Of a DNA stretch of 64,000 nt, positions 18,180 to 27,547 are shown piece after piece (position 1 is the first letter of the stretch; each line of letters begins with the position of its first letter). The DNA comes from Sphingopyxis sp. GTDB taxonomy: Bacteria; Pseudomonadota; Alphaproteobacteria; Sphingomonadales; Sphingomonadaceae. Under the pieces are notes generated by a model. That model was not told where the DNA came from. It ran no database searches and was given only the letters and a program-made list of their open reading frames with translations. Where the stretch lies: positions 43,588-107,587 of the forward strand of contig JAEMRT010000007.1 of NCBI GenBank assembly GCA_016463225.1, in the 5' to 3' direction. A program made the translations under genes and the position numbers.

Positions 18180-18312
18180 TGATACCCCGTCATTTTCTGG
18201 TTCCCCGATTGCCTGCGAAGGTGCCGCTGTTCGGCGCATCTGTCCACCCCTGTCGGCGACCTTCGCGCAGAGCCTTGCGCGCGGCGCCGCAGCACGGCAG
18301 GAAGCCGGCACG

Positions 18313-18966
18313 ATGAGCAGCCTGCCACCCCCTGAATGGATCATATCCCCCGGCCTGACCGACTATGCCGCGGCGCTGGCCGATATGGAGGCGCGCGCCG
18401 CCGCGATCCACGCAAGTGAGGGCGGTGAACGCATCTGGCTGCTCGAACATCCACCGCTCTACACCGCGGGAACCAGCGCCGATCCCGCCGAACTGCTCGA
18501 CCCGCGCTTTCCGGTTTATGATGCGGGTCGCGGCGGACGTTATACCTATCACGGCCCCGGCCAGCGCGTCGGCTATGTCCAGCTCGACCTGACGCGGCGC
18601 GGGCGCGACGTGCGCGCTTATGTATCGGCGCTCGAAGGCTGGGTGATCGACGCGCTGGCGCTACTCGATGTCGAGGCGCGGCGTGCCGAGGGCCGCATCG
18701 GCATCTGGACCGACGATACAAACGGCCGCGAGGCCAAGATCGGCGCGATCGGCGTACGGGTAAAACGCTGGGTGACGCTGCACGGCTTTTCGCTCAATGT
18801 CGCGCCCGATCTCTCACATTTCGGCGGCATCGTACCGTGCGGCATCGCCGAATTTCCGGTTACCAGCCTTGCCGCGCTGGGCAAGCCCGCATCCTTCGCC
18901 GACGTTGATGCCGCGCTCGCCAACGCGCTGCCCGCCTTTCTCGACAAGCTTCGGCCGAGCGATTAG
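18313..18966 (+). CDS. lipB: lipoyl(octanoyl) transferase
   Basis: Transfers octanoate from acyl carrier protein to lipoyl domains of 2-oxoacid dehydrogenases; 217 residues, cytosolic. Motifs are [40 protein letters not shown] with the catalytic Lys nearby (AKIGAIG), and the acyl-thioester Cys in IVPCGI. The ATG at 18313 follows AGGAAG; the reading frame is open further upstream but that part is antisense to the membrane protein gene. A small lipoprotein gene follows 9 nt after the stop. Confidence 0.96.
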   Translation: MSSLPPPEWIISPGLTDYAAALADMEARAAAIHASEGGERIWLLEHPPLYTAGTSADPAELLDPRFPVYDAGRGGRYTYHGPGQRVGYVQLDLTRRGRDVRAYVSALEGWVIDALALLDVEARRAEGRIGIWTDDTNGREAKIGAIGVRVKRWVTLHGFSLNVAPDLSHFGGIVPCGIAEFPVTSLAALGKPASFADVDAALANALPAFLDKLRPSD

Positions 18967-18975
18967 AACCAGCGC

Positions 18976-19317
18976 ATGACCCGTATTCTTCTCGCTTCGC
19001 TCCCGCTCCTCGTCCTCGCCGCCTGCGGCAGCGGCGATCCGGCGGGTAAATCGACCACCAAGCTCGATGCGGTCGAGGTGGAGCCGGGGTCAGTCAGCGA
19101 TTCGATGATCATCCTCGACGACGCCAACGCAGACGGCACCGCGGTCGACAACAGCGTCCCCGACGACGGCACCAATAAAGAAGCGGAAAAATCGGAAGCC
19201 GACAGCCCGAACGAAGAAACCGCCGATGCCGAAGAGGAAGAAAATCCCGACGCCGTCCCGGCTCCTGCCGCGAAAAAGGCGATCACGACCGATAGCGCGG
19301 CAAAGAAGGGCGACTGA
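18976..19317 (+). CDS. small acidic lipoprotein
   Basis: A 113-residue protein with a lipoprotein signal: hydrophobic run LASLPLLVLAAC with lipobox LAAC, so Cys17 is the expected lipidated residue. The mature part is low-complexity and highly acidic (many Asp, Glu, Asn), ending in a short Lys/Ala-rich tail. No domain is recognisable, and it is probably intrinsically disordered in the periplasm. It lies 9 nt after lipB and converges on queE. Confidence 0.75.
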   Translation: MTRILLASLPLLVLAACGSGDPAGKSTTKLDAVEVEPGSVSDSMIILDDANADGTAVDNSVPDDGTNKEAEKSEADSPNEETADAEEEENPDAVPAPAAKKAITTDSAAKKGD

Positions 19318-19320
19318 CGC

Positions 19321-19953
19321 CTAACGCAGCCCCAGGCTCTTGTGCGTCTGGAGCGACAGCCGCCAGCGCGGATCGGCCATCACCAGATCGATGCAGTGCT
19401 GCACATTCTCGGCAGCGTTCGGATCGTCGAGCGGCTGAACGAGCCGATGTACAAATTCGAGCGCCGCGAGCCGTTCAACGTCGCTGCCAGGCTGCGGCCA
19501 CACCAGCTTCAGCTCGTCACCGCTCAGCTGCACCAGCTCGCTGCCCGCTTTGGGGCTGACGCAGATCCAGTCGATGCTGCGCGGCACTGCCAATGTCCCG
19601 TTGGTCTCGATTGCGATGGCAAAGCGCTGTTCGTGGAGCGCGTCGATCAGCGCCGCATCGACCTGCAACATCGGCTCGCCGCCGGTCAGCACGACATAGC
19701 GGTCGTCGTCGCCCTGCCCCCAACATTCGGCGATCGTCTCCGCGAGCGCCGCGGCATCCGCATATTTGCCGCCAAGCGTCCCGTCGGTGCCGACAAAATC
19801 GGTGTCGCAAAATTTGCAGGTCGCCTTGGCGCGATCCTGCTCGCGCCCGGTCCATAAATTACATCCCGCAAAGCGGCAGAACACCGCGCGGCGCCCGGCC
19901 TGCGCGCCTTCACCTTGCAGGGTCAGGAAAATTTCTTTGACGGCGTAGGTCAC
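19321..19953 (-). CDS. queE: 7-carboxy-7-deazaguanine synthase
   Basis: A radical-SAM enzyme of the queuosine pathway, converting 6-carboxytetrahydropterin to 7-carboxy-7-deazaguanine. It has 210 residues. The [4Fe-4S] cluster is bound by C31-X14-C46-X2-C49, the spacing of the alphaproteobacterial QueE group rather than CX3CX2C. LTLQGEGAQAGRRAVFCRF is the family N-terminus, and the GGEPML motif binds SAM. It is 3 nt downstream of queC in the same operon. Confidence 0.95.
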   Translation of the reverse strand: MTYAVKEIFLTLQGEGAQAGRRAVFCRFAGCNLWTGREQDRAKATCKFCDTDFVGTDGTLGGKYADAAALAETIAECWGQGDDDRYVVLTGGEPMLQVDAALIDALHEQRFAIAIETNGTLAVPRSIDWICVSPKAGSELVQLSGDELKLVWPQPGSDVERLAALEFVHRLVQPLDDPNAAENVQHCIDLVMADPRWRLSLQTHKSLGLR

Positions 19954-19956
19954 CGC

Positions 19957-20649
19957 TCAGGGACCGACCGCATAGCGCGTCGGGTCGACCAGACCCGCGT
20001 CAGCAAAGCCTTTGCTCCGCAAGCGGCAGCTGTCGCAATAACCGCAATGCAGCCCGCCCGGCGCCGGGTCGTAGCAGGACCAGCTCATCCTCGCGTCCAT
20101 GCCCAGCCGCGCTGCCTCGGCGGCAATGTCTGCCTTGGTCATATGCTGGAGCGGGGCGTGGATGCGAAAATCGACGCCTTGGTCGCCGTCACGCGTCGCT
20201 AGCCGCGCCAGATCTTCAAACCCCGCGATGAAATCGGGGCGGCAATCGGGATAGCCCGAATAATCGAGCGCATTGACCCCGATGACAATGTCCTGCGCGC
20301 GGCGCGCTTCCGCGAGCCCCAGCGTCAGCGACAGGAAGATCAGGTTGCGCGCCGGGACATAGGTCACCGGCACGTCGCTCCCGACCCCGTCCTTTGGCAC
20401 GTCGATGTCGGCGGTCAGCGCCGAACCGCCAAAGCGGCGCAGGTCGAGCGGCAGGACGATATGTTCGACCGCGCCGACAGTGGCGGCAATGCGCGCTGCG
20501 GACTCCAGTTCGACGCGGTGGCGCTGGTTATAGTCGATCGTCAGCGCGACGATCCGCGCACCGGCTTCGCGCGCGAGCCCTGCGCACACCATCGAATCGA
20601 GCCCGCCCGACAACAGAACGATCAGGGTTTTTCCGGCAACATCGTGCAT
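19957..20649 (-). CDS. queC: 7-cyano-7-deazaguanine synthase
   Basis: Makes preQ0 from 7-carboxy-7-deazaguanine, ATP and ammonia, the step after QueE; 230 residues. It has the PP-loop SGGLDSMVCAG and a C-terminal zinc site C-x(9)-CGYCDSC (SCYDPAPGGLHCGYCDSC). The ATG at 20649 gives the usual start MHDVAGKTLIVLLSGGLDS. The frame stays open upstream to 20781, but that part crosses a terminator-like hairpin and is unlikely to be coding. Confidence 0.95.
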   Translation of the reverse strand: MHDVAGKTLIVLLSGGLDSMVCAGLAREAGARIVALTIDYNQRHRVELESAARIAATVGAVEHIVLPLDLRRFGGSALTADIDVPKDGVGSDVPVTYVPARNLIFLSLTLGLAEARRAQDIVIGVNALDYSGYPDCRPDFIAGFEDLARLATRDGDQGVDFRIHAPLQHMTKADIAAEAARLGMDARMSWSCYDPAPGGLHCGYCDSCRLRSKGFADAGLVDPTRYAVGP

Positions 20650-20707
20650 CGGCGCCCGATACGCCCACGTCGATAGCGGCGCAAGAGGTGGCTTGCTGCG
20701 GCGCACA

Positions 20708-20743
20708 AAAGAAACGGGCCGCGCGACGATCGTCACACGGCCC
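20708..20743 (-). terminator. intrinsic terminator or attenuator upstream of queC
   Basis: On the - strand, GGGCCG and CGGCCC arms (20743-20738 and 20721-20716) close a stem extended by TGTG/CGCG and a self-complementary ACGATCGT centre, then GTTTCTTTT. It is about 100 nt after the stop of the preceding - strand gene and 67 nt before queC. It may end that transcript or control queC. Confidence 0.6.
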
Positions 20744-20772
20744 AGTGCGGCATGAAAGCCGTTAGGGAGAAG

Positions 20773-20790
20773 GACACACATCGGTGTGTC
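20773..20790. promoter_or_regulatory. hairpin in the queC upstream region
   Basis: A perfect inverted repeat GACACAC-ATCG-GTGTGTC, flanked by partly complementary GGGAG/CTCCC, lies 30 bp beyond the terminator-like hairpin. Together they form two consecutive stem-loops between the upstream gene and queC. It does not match the short preQ1 riboswitch fold that I know. Confidence 0.4.
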
Positions 20791-20844
20791 ACCCCTCCCG
20801 ACTAGCCCAAGATGGTCAACAATTGGTTAGCGCGGCAAAGCGTT

Positions 20845-21249
20845 TCAGCACGGCCCCGCGCGGCGCGCTTCGATCGCCTGCGAAAAGGGCTTGCCGTCGG
20901 CAATGCCCTGCGTGTCGATCTGGACCAGCCGGTTGGTCTCGCTGCGGATGCTGGTGCGGCCATGCCCTGCGCCGGGGCAGGTGTAATGCACCGTCACCGA
21001 GCCCGGTGTATCCTCGATGATGTAGCGCGAACAGCTCCCGCGCGGATGCTGGATCTGGATCATCCGCCGCGCGTCGCCGACGCAGATCGTCTGCAACACC
21101 GCGTCGCTGCCGCGTTCGCGCAGCTGCCAGCTGCCTTTTTCCAGCCGGTCGAGCATTGCCAGCGACGGCGCCTGCGCGGGCACCACGGTAGCGCCCGCCA
21201 GCGCGGACGCCGCCAGAGACCATCGCAAAATGGGAGAGAAGATCGCCAT
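20845..21249 (-). CDS. DUF3617-like secreted protein
   Basis: A small exported protein of 134 residues with a signal peptide (WSLAASALAGATVVPAQA). The mature part fits the DUF3617 pattern: GSWQLRERG, QTICVGDARRMIQIQHP, a Cys-containing core CSRYIIEDTPGSVTVHYTCPG, and a final Cys. Four mature Cys suggest two disulfides. Function is unknown. I chose the ATG at 21249, which has a GATAGGTGA ribosome-binding site 2-5 nt away; a GTG at 21255 would overlap that site. Confidence 0.7.
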   Translation of the reverse strand: MAIFSPILRWSLAASALAGATVVPAQAPSLAMLDRLEKGSWQLRERGSDAVLQTICVGDARRMIQIQHPRGSCSRYIIEDTPGSVTVHYTCPGAGHGRTSIRSETNRLVQIDTQGIADGKPFSQAIEARRAGPC

Positions 21250-21365
21250 GTTCACCTATCCATCGGATGCCCATATGTGGGCGGAAGCACGACCCCGTTT
21301 CGATGGAGATAACAACCCTGACCCGGCTTTTCAACCGCTTGCCGCTGGGCTAGACCGTTTCGTCG

Positions 21366-22283
21366 TCAATTCGGTGCAGAAATCTCGCCCAGCGGGATCG
21401 GGAAAATCCGCGAGCAAAAGGCACAATCGACGACGATCTGTCCGCTGTCGTCGGCCATGTCCACCCGCTCGGTTTCCGGAAACTGCGCCAACACGCCCGC
21501 GAAATAGTCGGTGCTGCACCGGCACCCGCGCGATACCGCCACGCCTGGTTCGACCCGCACCTCATCCTCGTGGAACAAGCGCCACGCCAGCGTTTCGAGC
21601 GAATGGGCCGGATCGGTCAGTTCTTCGGGCTTCAGCGTGGCGGCAACCGTACGCGCATGGTCCCATTCGGGTGTGTCGTGACGGACGTGCAGGCGGTCAC
21701 GCCCAACCTCGCCCTCGGGCAAATGCTGGAGCAGCAAGCCGCCAGCGACGCATCCCGCCTCGGCATCGTGCCGCGCGGCGAGCCGGATCAGGCTCGAAAT
21801 CTGTTCGGACTGCTCGAAATAATGCTCGGCCGCCTCGCCGATCGACGCGCCTTCGAGCGGGACGATGCCCTGATAGCGTTCGGCGGTCGTCGCCTGATCG
21901 AAGGTGATCGCGAGGAAGCCTTCGCCGAACAGCGCGAACAATGTCGGGTCGGGACCGACCGCCGCCAGCCGCTCGGCATCGAATTTCAGATAACCGCGCA
22001 GCTCGCCGCCGCGATAATCGCATACGAGCAGTTCAATCGGCCCGCCGCCCGTCTGCGCCTGCAACGTCATCTGGCCGTTTTCATCTTTCAGCGTCGACCC
22101 GAGCAGCACAGTCAGCACCAGCGCCTCGCCGAGCAGCTTTTCAGCCACCGGCGGATAATTATGCGCTGCAATAATGGTATTCAGCGTCGGCCCCAGCCGC
22201 ACCAGCCGCCCACGCACATGACGCGCCGCGATGGTGAACAGCAGCGGCTGGTCGAACCAGGTTTCGATGATCTCGTCGCTCAC
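21366..22283 (-). CDS. hslO: redox-regulated chaperone Hsp33
   Basis: Hsp33 is a holdase activated by oxidation; 305 residues. The C-terminal zinc switch has CRC (GCRCSTDYF) and CAFC (VDCAFCSRIF), the four zinc-binding Cys. The N-terminal core has the GGGPIELLVCDYRG segment and the EGFLAITFDQ strand. Oxidative or heat stress releases zinc, forms disulfides and exposes the binding surface. It lies 9 nt downstream of argF on the same strand, so it may be co-transcribed with argD-argF. Confidence 0.95.
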   Translation of the reverse strand: MSDEIIETWFDQPLLFTIAARHVRGRLVRLGPTLNTIIAAHNYPPVAEKLLGEALVLTVLLGSTLKDENGQMTLQAQTGGGPIELLVCDYRGGELRGYLKFDAERLAAVGPDPTLFALFGEGFLAITFDQATTAERYQGIVPLEGASIGEAAEHYFEQSEQISSLIRLAARHDAEAGCVAGGLLLQHLPEGEVGRDRLHVRHDTPEWDHARTVAATLKPEELTDPAHSLETLAWRLFHEDEVRVEPGVAVSRGCRCSTDYFAGVLAQFPETERVDMADDSGQIVVDCAFCSRIFPIPLGEISAPN

Positions 22284-22292
22284 AATATCAAC

Positions 22293-23216
22293 TCACAGCT
22301 TGCCGAGCGCCCACAGCAGAATCGATTTCTGCGCATGGACGCGGTTCTCGGCCTCGTCCCAGACGCGCGACTGCGGGCCGTCGATCACCGCATCGACGAC
22401 CTCGTCGCCGCGATGTGCGGGCAGGCAGTGGAGGAAAATCGCGTCGCCCTTGGCGCCCGCCATCAACCGTTCGTCGACCTGGAACGGCGCCATCGCCGCG
22501 ACCTTGTTATGCGCATGGTCCTGCCCCATCGACACCCAGGTGTCGGTGACGACCAGATCGGCGCCCGCAACCGCCGCGCGCGCGTCGGCCGTGATGTCGA
22601 TGCGAACGCCCTTGGCGCGCGCCGCTTGGACAAAGCTCGCGTCGGGTTCATACCCTTGGGGACAACCGGCGCGGACATGGAAACCGAACAGCCCCGCGGC
22701 CTCGATCAGCGACGAGAGCACATTGTTGCCGTCGCCGAGCCAGGCGAGCTCCAATCCCGGCAGCGCCTTGCCTTGCTCGACGATCGTCAGCAGGTCGGCG
22801 ACGATCTGGCACGGGTGCGACAGGTCGGTCAGACCGTTGATCACCGGGACGCTCGCATATTCGGCGAGCTCCTCGATCTTGGCATGATCGTCGGTGCGGA
22901 TCATGATCGCGTCGGCGTAACGCGACAGGACGCGCGCGGTGTCGGCGATCGTTTCGCCGCGACCAAGCTGGGTCGTGCCCGCGTCGAGGATCATCGGCAC
23001 CCCGCCAAGCTGGCGGATCGCGATGTCGAACGACGCGCGCGTTCGCGTCGAGTTCTTTTCGAATATCATCGCCAGCACATGATCGGCGAGCGGTGCATCG
23101 GCGTCGGGTTTCGCCTTCGGCCAACCCGCGCGCGCCGCCTTGCGGTCAATCGCATCGGCGATCATCGCCGCAACGGCATCGCCGCCCGCGTCGGACAGGT
23201 TCAGGAAATTGGGCAT
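22293..23216 (-). CDS. argF: ornithine carbamoyltransferase
   Basis: Forms citrulline from ornithine and carbamoyl phosphate in arginine synthesis; 307 residues, cytosolic trimer. The carbamoyl-phosphate loop STRTR ([11 protein letters not shown]), the HPCQ motif ([12 protein letters not shown]) and the ornithine-site HCLPAHRG are all intact. It lies 31 nt after argD. The argD-argF pair is a common alphaproteobacterial arrangement and hslO follows. Confidence 0.97.
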   Translation of the reverse strand: MPNFLNLSDAGGDAVAAMIADAIDRKAARAGWPKAKPDADAPLADHVLAMIFEKNSTRTRASFDIAIRQLGGVPMILDAGTTQLGRGETIADTARVLSRYADAIMIRTDDHAKIEELAEYASVPVINGLTDLSHPCQIVADLLTIVEQGKALPGLELAWLGDGNNVLSSLIEAAGLFGFHVRAGCPQGYEPDASFVQAARAKGVRIDITADARAAVAGADLVVTDTWVSMGQDHAHNKVAAMAPFQVDERLMAGAKGDAIFLHCLPAHRGDEVVDAVIDGPQSRVWDEAENRVHAQKSILLWALGKL

Positions 23217-23247
23217 TGGGCCCCCCGTTCTGCAGGAACGGAAAACA

Positions 23248-24435
23248 TCAGGAGTCGGGCGGCGTGTAGCTCGCCGCGCCCGCTGACAATTTCTCGATAA
23301 ATTCGTCGATATGGCTCTGTTCTATGTTCAGCGGCGGCAGCACGCGAACGACATTTTCGCCCGCCGCGACGGTCAGCAGCCCATGATTATCGCGCAGATG
23401 CGCGACAAAGGCGCGGCTGTCCGACCGCAGCTTGAGCCCGAGCATCAACCCCATGCCGCGCACGCTTTCGAACAGCTGGTCATGGTTCGGGATCAGCTGC
23501 TCAAGCGCCCCGCGCAGCCGTTCGCCGGTCGCCTTCACGCCGTCGAGAAAGCCCTCCTCCAGCACGACGTCGAGCACCGCCTGCCCCGCGGCGCACGCCA
23601 GCGGGTTGCCGCCATAGGTCGATCCATGCGTGCCGATGACCATGCCGCGCGCCGCTTTCTCGGTCGCGAGGCACGCGCCCATCGGAAAGCCGCCGCCGAT
23701 GCCCTTGGCGCTCGCCATGATGTCGGGGGTGACGCCGAATTCCTGATAGGCGTAAAGCGAACCGGTGCGCGCAACGCCGCACTGGACCTCGTCGAACACC
23801 AGCATCAGGTCGCGGTCGTTACAGATGTCGCGCAGTCCCTGCAGGAACGGCTGCGACGCCGGGCGGATGCCGCCCTCGCCCTGAATCGGTTCGATCAGGA
23901 AACCGGCGGTATTGTCGTTGACCAGATCGAGCGCGGCGTTGAGATCGTCGAACGGCGCATAGGCAAAGCCCGGCAACAGCGGATCGAAACCCTTGCGCAG
24001 CTTTTCCTGATTGGTCGCCGAAATCGTCCCGAGCGTGCGGCCGTGGAACGCATTGTTGAAGGTGATCAGGTTGTGCTTTTCGGGATTACCCGCGCTCGAA
24101 TGATAAGCACGCGCGGTCTTGATCGCGCACTCGACCGCTTCGGCGCCCGAGTTGGTCAGGAAGACCGTATCGGCGAAAGTGTTCTCGACCAGCCGCGCGG
24201 CATAGGCCTCGCCCTGCGGGCTGCCGTACAGGTTCGACACGTGCATCAGCGTCGCCGCTTGCTCCTGGATCGCCTTGGTCAGGTGCGGATGACCATGGCC
24301 GAGCAGGTTGACCGCAATGCCGCTCGCGAAATCCAGATAGCGCTCGCCGCGCTCGCCGATCAGATAGGCACCCTCGCCGCGCACCGGACGCACACCGCAC
24401 CGGGGATAAACGGGCATCAGCGGCGTGATCGACAT
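23248..24435 (-). CDS. argD: acetylornithine aminotransferase
   Basis: A PLP-dependent aminotransferase of arginine (and possibly lysine) synthesis; 395 residues. Motifs are [18 protein letters not shown], the cofactor-binding [43 protein letters not shown], and the Schiff-base Lys in [14 protein letters not shown] chose the ATG at 24435, 8 nt after AAAGG; a GTG at 24444 is the alternative. Its promoter and a hairpin lie upstream (24465-24531), suggesting control of the argDF transcript. Confidence 0.96.
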   Translation of the reverse strand: MSITPLMPVYPRCGVRPVRGEGAYLIGERGERYLDFASGIAVNLLGHGHPHLTKAIQEQAATLMHVSNLYGSPQGEAYAARLVENTFADTVFLTNSGAEAVECAIKTARAYHSSAGNPEKHNLITFNNAFHGRTLGTISATNQEKLRKGFDPLLPGFAYAPFDDLNAALDLVNDNTAGFLIEPIQGEGGIRPASQPFLQGLRDICNDRDLMLVFDEVQCGVARTGSLYAYQEFGVTPDIMASAKGIGGGFPMGACLATEKAARGMVIGTHGSTYGGNPLACAAGQAVLDVVLEEGFLDGVKATGERLRGALEQLIPNHDQLFESVRGMGLMLGLKLRSDSRAFVAHLRDNHGLLTVAAGENVVRVLPPLNIEQSHIDEFIEKLSAGAASYTPPDS

Positions 24436-24459
24436 GGCAGGCACCTTTCAGGCAAAAGT

Positions 24460-24486
24460 AAAAAGGCGACCCTTGCGCGGGCCGCC
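24460..24486 (-). terminator. terminator-like hairpin in the argD leader
   Basis: On the - strand, GGCGGCCC pairs with GGGTCGCC (one G-U pair) around a GCGCAA loop and is followed by five T. It lies 24 nt before argD, and downstream of the predicted argD promoter at 24502-24531. It can end read-through from the LLM gene, but it would also meet transcripts starting at that promoter. Confidence 0.75.
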
Positions 24487-24501
24487 CTTGGTCGGGCTGC
24501 C

Positions 24502-24531
24502 CCTATACTGCCCCAGCGCGAGGTGCGTCAA
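24502..24531 (-). promoter_or_regulatory. predicted sigma-70 promoter of argD
   Basis: Read on -, TTGACG (24531-24526) and TATAGG (24507-24502) are separated by 18 bp. The -35 lies 11 bp past the stop codon of the LLM oxidoreductase gene. Transcription would begin near 24495 and cross the hairpin at 24465-24486 before the argD start codon. Confidence 0.55.
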
Positions 24532-24542
24532 CACAGGGACGA

Positions 24543-25529
24543 TCAGAGCGCCTTCGCCGCCGCGATCGTCAGCGCCAGCGAATGTTTGCGCGCGCCATGG
24601 TCGTACATCGATGACGCGATAATCACCTCATCCACCGCGGTCCGCGCAACGAACGCCCTGAGCCCGGCAGCAATGTCATCGGCGGTACCAACCGCCGAAC
24701 ATTGCAGGACATGATCGAGGATCGCACGCGCGTTGGGTGGCAGACTGTCCTTATAACCCGCGAGCGGCGGCTGCATCTTGCCCGGGTTGCCGGTGCGCAG
24801 CGCGACGAACGCCTGCTGCTGTGACGAGGCGAGAAGCTCAGCCTCCTCGCGCGTATCGGCGGCGAAGGCGTTAAACGCCGCGGCCACATAGGGCGCCGCG
24901 AGCTGTGCCGACGGTTTGAACTGGCGGCGATAAATATCGAGCGCCTCGTCGAGTGCATCGGGCGCGAAGTGGCTCGCAAAGGCATAGGGTAGTCCGAGCA
25001 TCGCCGCGAGCTGGGCGCCAAAGGTGCTCGACCCCAATATCCACAACGGAATATGCGTTCCCGCCCCCGGGACCGCGGTGATGCCCAGCTGTTCGTCGCC
25101 CGCCAGAAAGGCTTGCAGTTCAAGCACATCCTGCGGAAACTGCCGCTCGTCGCTGGCGAGCGTGCGGCGCAGCGCGCGCGCGACGCGCTGATCCGATCCC
25201 GGCGCGCGCCCCAGCCCGAGATCGATGCGGCCGGGGAACAGCGCCTCCAGCGTCCCGAACTGTTCGGCGATCACCATCGGCGCATGGTTCGGCAGCATGA
25301 TGCCCGCCGACCCGATCCGGATCGTAGACGTTGCCTGCCCGATATGCGCCAGCACGACTGCGGTCGCCGCACTCGCGATCCCCGCCATGCCATGATGCTC
25401 GGCGACCCAGTAGCGCCCATAGCCGAGCGCCTCGGCATGCCGCGCCAGATCAGCGGCGTTGGCGAGCGATTGCGCGATCGTGCCGGTGTCGGTGACGGGC
25501 ACGAGGTCGAGGAAGGAAAGTTTCGTCAT
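24543..25529 (-). CDS. LLM-class flavin-dependent oxidoreductase
   Basis: A luciferase-like monooxygenase-fold flavoprotein of 328 residues, close to the YhbW group. Signatures are [45 protein letters not shown] and [16 protein letters not shown]. It probably uses reduced FMN, but the substrate is not readable from sequence. It precedes argD on the same strand, separated by a promoter and terminator, so functional linkage is not implied. Confidence 0.88.
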   Translation of the reverse strand: MTKLSFLDLVPVTDTGTIAQSLANAADLARHAEALGYGRYWVAEHHGMAGIASAATAVVLAHIGQATSTIRIGSAGIMLPNHAPMVIAEQFGTLEALFPGRIDLGLGRAPGSDQRVARALRRTLASDERQFPQDVLELQAFLAGDEQLGITAVPGAGTHIPLWILGSSTFGAQLAAMLGLPYAFASHFAPDALDEALDIYRRQFKPSAQLAAPYVAAAFNAFAADTREEAELLASSQQQAFVALRTGNPGKMQPPLAGYKDSLPPNARAILDHVLQCSAVGTADDIAAGLRAFVARTAVDEVIIASSMYDHGARKHSLALTIAAAKAL

Positions 25530-25620
25530 GCAACGGATATGCGGTCGCTATCAAGCTGCCGCAAGCCCTCGCCACCGCAAAGCTGCTGCTACCGCCGCCG
25601 TCCAAGGCGCCCGGTCGCCG

Positions 25621-26247
25621 TCACTGTACTTTGATCCAGCTGTTGGCGGTCGAGTTATAGACCCACGTGCCAAATGCGATTTCGTCCAGCAACTGGCGGT
25701 TCTGCAGCCAGCGATCCTGTTCAGGATAGCTCGGCCCAAGCAGGTCGATCGCATGATCGTCCATCAGCGCGAACTGCTTTTTTTGCCACGTCACCATATT
25801 GGCAATGAAAGCAATATCCCGGTTCATTTCCTCAAGCGCGGAAGGCAGTTTCTCTGCCATCAAATCATGTGGAAATACAAAACGGAGGGAATCTCCATCG
25901 ATTTCAAACATGATCGCAAGCGGCGGCGCCCGGCGCACGTCGCCATTTCGGGACTTCCAGCTCATCCCCTTGTTTTTGGCTTCCTGGAACAGCCTCGAAA
26001 TAACCTCTTTCAGCTTTTGGTAGGCATCTTTGCCCATTTCGCCGAAGAAACCGTCGGTCGCAGATTTTACGGGGCCGGCGAGAAGAATCCCCAATCCAAA
26101 GGGCAACGCCCATTCCAGAACATTTTGAGGATCCGGATCGGGCACTTCCGAAATCGAAATATCCGCATCAAGAGGCCTTAGCGCATCACCCAATTGTTCA
26201 ATCTGGGCGCGGGATAGCGATGACTGATAAAGCAGTTTGATCGTCAT
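25621..26247 (-). CDS. hypothetical protein, no recognised domain
   Basis: A 208-residue protein that I do not recognise. The N-terminal half (about 1-90) has a hydrophobic Gly/Leu-rich stretch (EWALPFGLGILLAGPVKSATDGFFGEMGK) that may be a membrane-associated helix, followed by a helical Lys-rich region. The second half looks like a soluble alpha/beta domain. It has no signal peptide. The DNA is AT-richer than its neighbours, with codons such as AAA and ATA, which could mean horizontal origin. The ATG at 26247 is preferred over 26265. Confidence 0.6.
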   Translation of the reverse strand: MTIKLLYQSSLSRAQIEQLGDALRPLDADISISEVPDPDPQNVLEWALPFGLGILLAGPVKSATDGFFGEMGKDAYQKLKEVISRLFQEAKNKGMSWKSRNGDVRRAPPLAIMFEIDGDSLRFVFPHDLMAEKLPSALEEMNRDIAFIANMVTWQKKQFALMDDHAIDLLGPSYPEQDRWLQNRQLLDEIAFGTWVYNSTANSWIKVQ

Positions 26248-26367
26248 GGAGCGCTCCCGAAGCACAATGAAATCTTCCGATCTCCAGAATATTCAAGAAG
26301 CGACGCCGCAGCCACCTCCAATATCGGGCTAGAACCATTTCGGAGACGATATGCTCGCGCCGGACAT

Positions 26368-26820
26368 CTAAGCCCGCTCATCCTTGGTCGAATCCATCAC
26401 CACATAGGTGCTGATCGAATGCACCTGCGGCAGCACCCCCAGCACCTCGGTGTGGAAATGTTTGTACGCCGCCAGATCCGCAGTCTCTATCCGCAGCAGA
26501 TATTCGATCGCGCCGGTAATATTGTGGCATTCGCGCACTTCGGGGGCGAGCGACATGGCCGCCTCGAAATCGGCCTGCGCCTTCTTGGTGTGAGTCGACA
26601 GCCCGACGGTAACGTAAGCCAGAAACGTCAGCCCCAGCTTCGCCGGGTTGATATTGGCACGATAGCCGGTGATCACCCCGCTCCGCTCTAGCTCCTGTAC
26701 CCGCCGCAGGCAGGCCGAGGGCGACAGTCCGACGCGCTCGGCGAGTTCGAGGTTGGAGATTCGTCCGTCTTGCGACAGTTCGCGCAATATCTTGCGGCCA
26801 ATATCGTCCATCTTGCTCAT
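26368..26820 (-). CDS. Lrp/AsnC family transcriptional regulator
   Basis: A 150-residue regulator with an N-terminal winged HTH (residues 4-60: DDIGRKILRELSQDGRISNLELAERVGLSPSACLRRVQELE) and a C-terminal RAM domain that binds amino acids and drives oligomerisation. It is divergently transcribed from a LysE exporter with about 73 bp between starts, the classical arrangement of an Lrp-type activator controlling its amino-acid exporter. The ATG at 26820 was chosen; 26811 is possible. Confidence 0.92.
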   Translation of the reverse strand: MSKMDDIGRKILRELSQDGRISNLELAERVGLSPSACLRRVQELERSGVITGYRANINPAKLGLTFLAYVTVGLSTHTKKAQADFEAAMSLAPEVRECHNITGAIEYLLRIETADLAAYKHFHTEVLGVLPQVHSISTYVVMDSTKDERA

Positions 26821-26893
26821 AGATTGCATATAATAGGCGATCAGCGGCATTCTTTGCAACCCGCGCGCCGCTGAAACGCATTATGTTGCGCGC

Positions 26894-27484
26894 ATGAACC
26901 AGACCACCCTCCTCGCGCTCTCCGCCTTCGCGCTCGTCTCGTCGATCACGCCGGGGCCGAACAATATGATGCTGATGGCGTCGGGGGCCAATTTCGGCCT
27001 CCGCCGTACCGTGCCCCACGCACTCGGCGTTGGCATCGGCTTTACCTTGATGATCATCCTTGTTGGTCTCGGGCTGATGGGATTGTTCGACCTCTTCCCG
27101 ATCCTGAACATGGTGCTCAAGGTCGTGAGCGTGGTGTATCTGCTGTGGCTGGCATGGAAGATCGCCAATGCCGCCGCCCCCGACACCGAAACCGGCGCGC
27201 GCGGCAAGCCGATGACCTTTGTCCAGGCGATGCTGTTCCAGTGGGTCAACCCCAAGGCCTGGTCGATGGCGCTGACCGCGATCGCGCTCTACGCGCCCGA
27301 CCGCAATCTGGGCGCGGTGCTGCTCGTCGCCGCGGTTTTTGGCCTCATCAACCTGCCCTCAACCAGCCTGTGGGCGGTGATGGGTCAGGTACTACGCGGC
27401 TGGCTGTCGAGCCCGGCGCGGCTGCGCGTCTTCAACTGGGCGATGGCTGCCTTGCTGGTCGGATCGCTCGCGCTGCTGATCTGA
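26894..27484 (+). CDS. LysE family amino-acid exporter
   Basis: A 196-residue inner-membrane transporter with about six helices. The N-terminus has the LysE/RhtB signature SSITPGPNNMMLMASGANFGLRR, and a central QAMLFQWVNPKAW segment. The family exports amino acids such as lysine, arginine, threonine or homoserine, but the substrate here cannot be predicted. It is paired with a divergent Lrp/AsnC regulator across a 73-bp gap that should hold both promoters. Confidence 0.92.
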   Translation: MNQTTLLALSAFALVSSITPGPNNMMLMASGANFGLRRTVPHALGVGIGFTLMIILVGLGLMGLFDLFPILNMVLKVVSVVYLLWLAWKIANAAAPDTETGARGKPMTFVQAMLFQWVNPKAWSMALTAIALYAPDRNLGAVLLVAAVFGLINLPSTSLWAVMGQVLRGWLSSPARLRVFNWAMAALLVGSLALLI

Positions 27485-27547
27485 TTGCAAGGTTGCGGTT
27501 CGCAACCTATGCACGGCGCTCCTCTCTTCTGTCCGGAGAACAAGAGC

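Noticed and set aside
18118..18312. Extended N-terminus of lipB
   Set aside because: The upstream part is antisense to the paralogue B gene and its promoter, and the LipB family begins near 18313.
20650..20781. N-terminal extension of queC
   Set aside because: It crosses a terminator-like hairpin and adds residues unlike QueC; the family start MHDVAGKT is at 20649.
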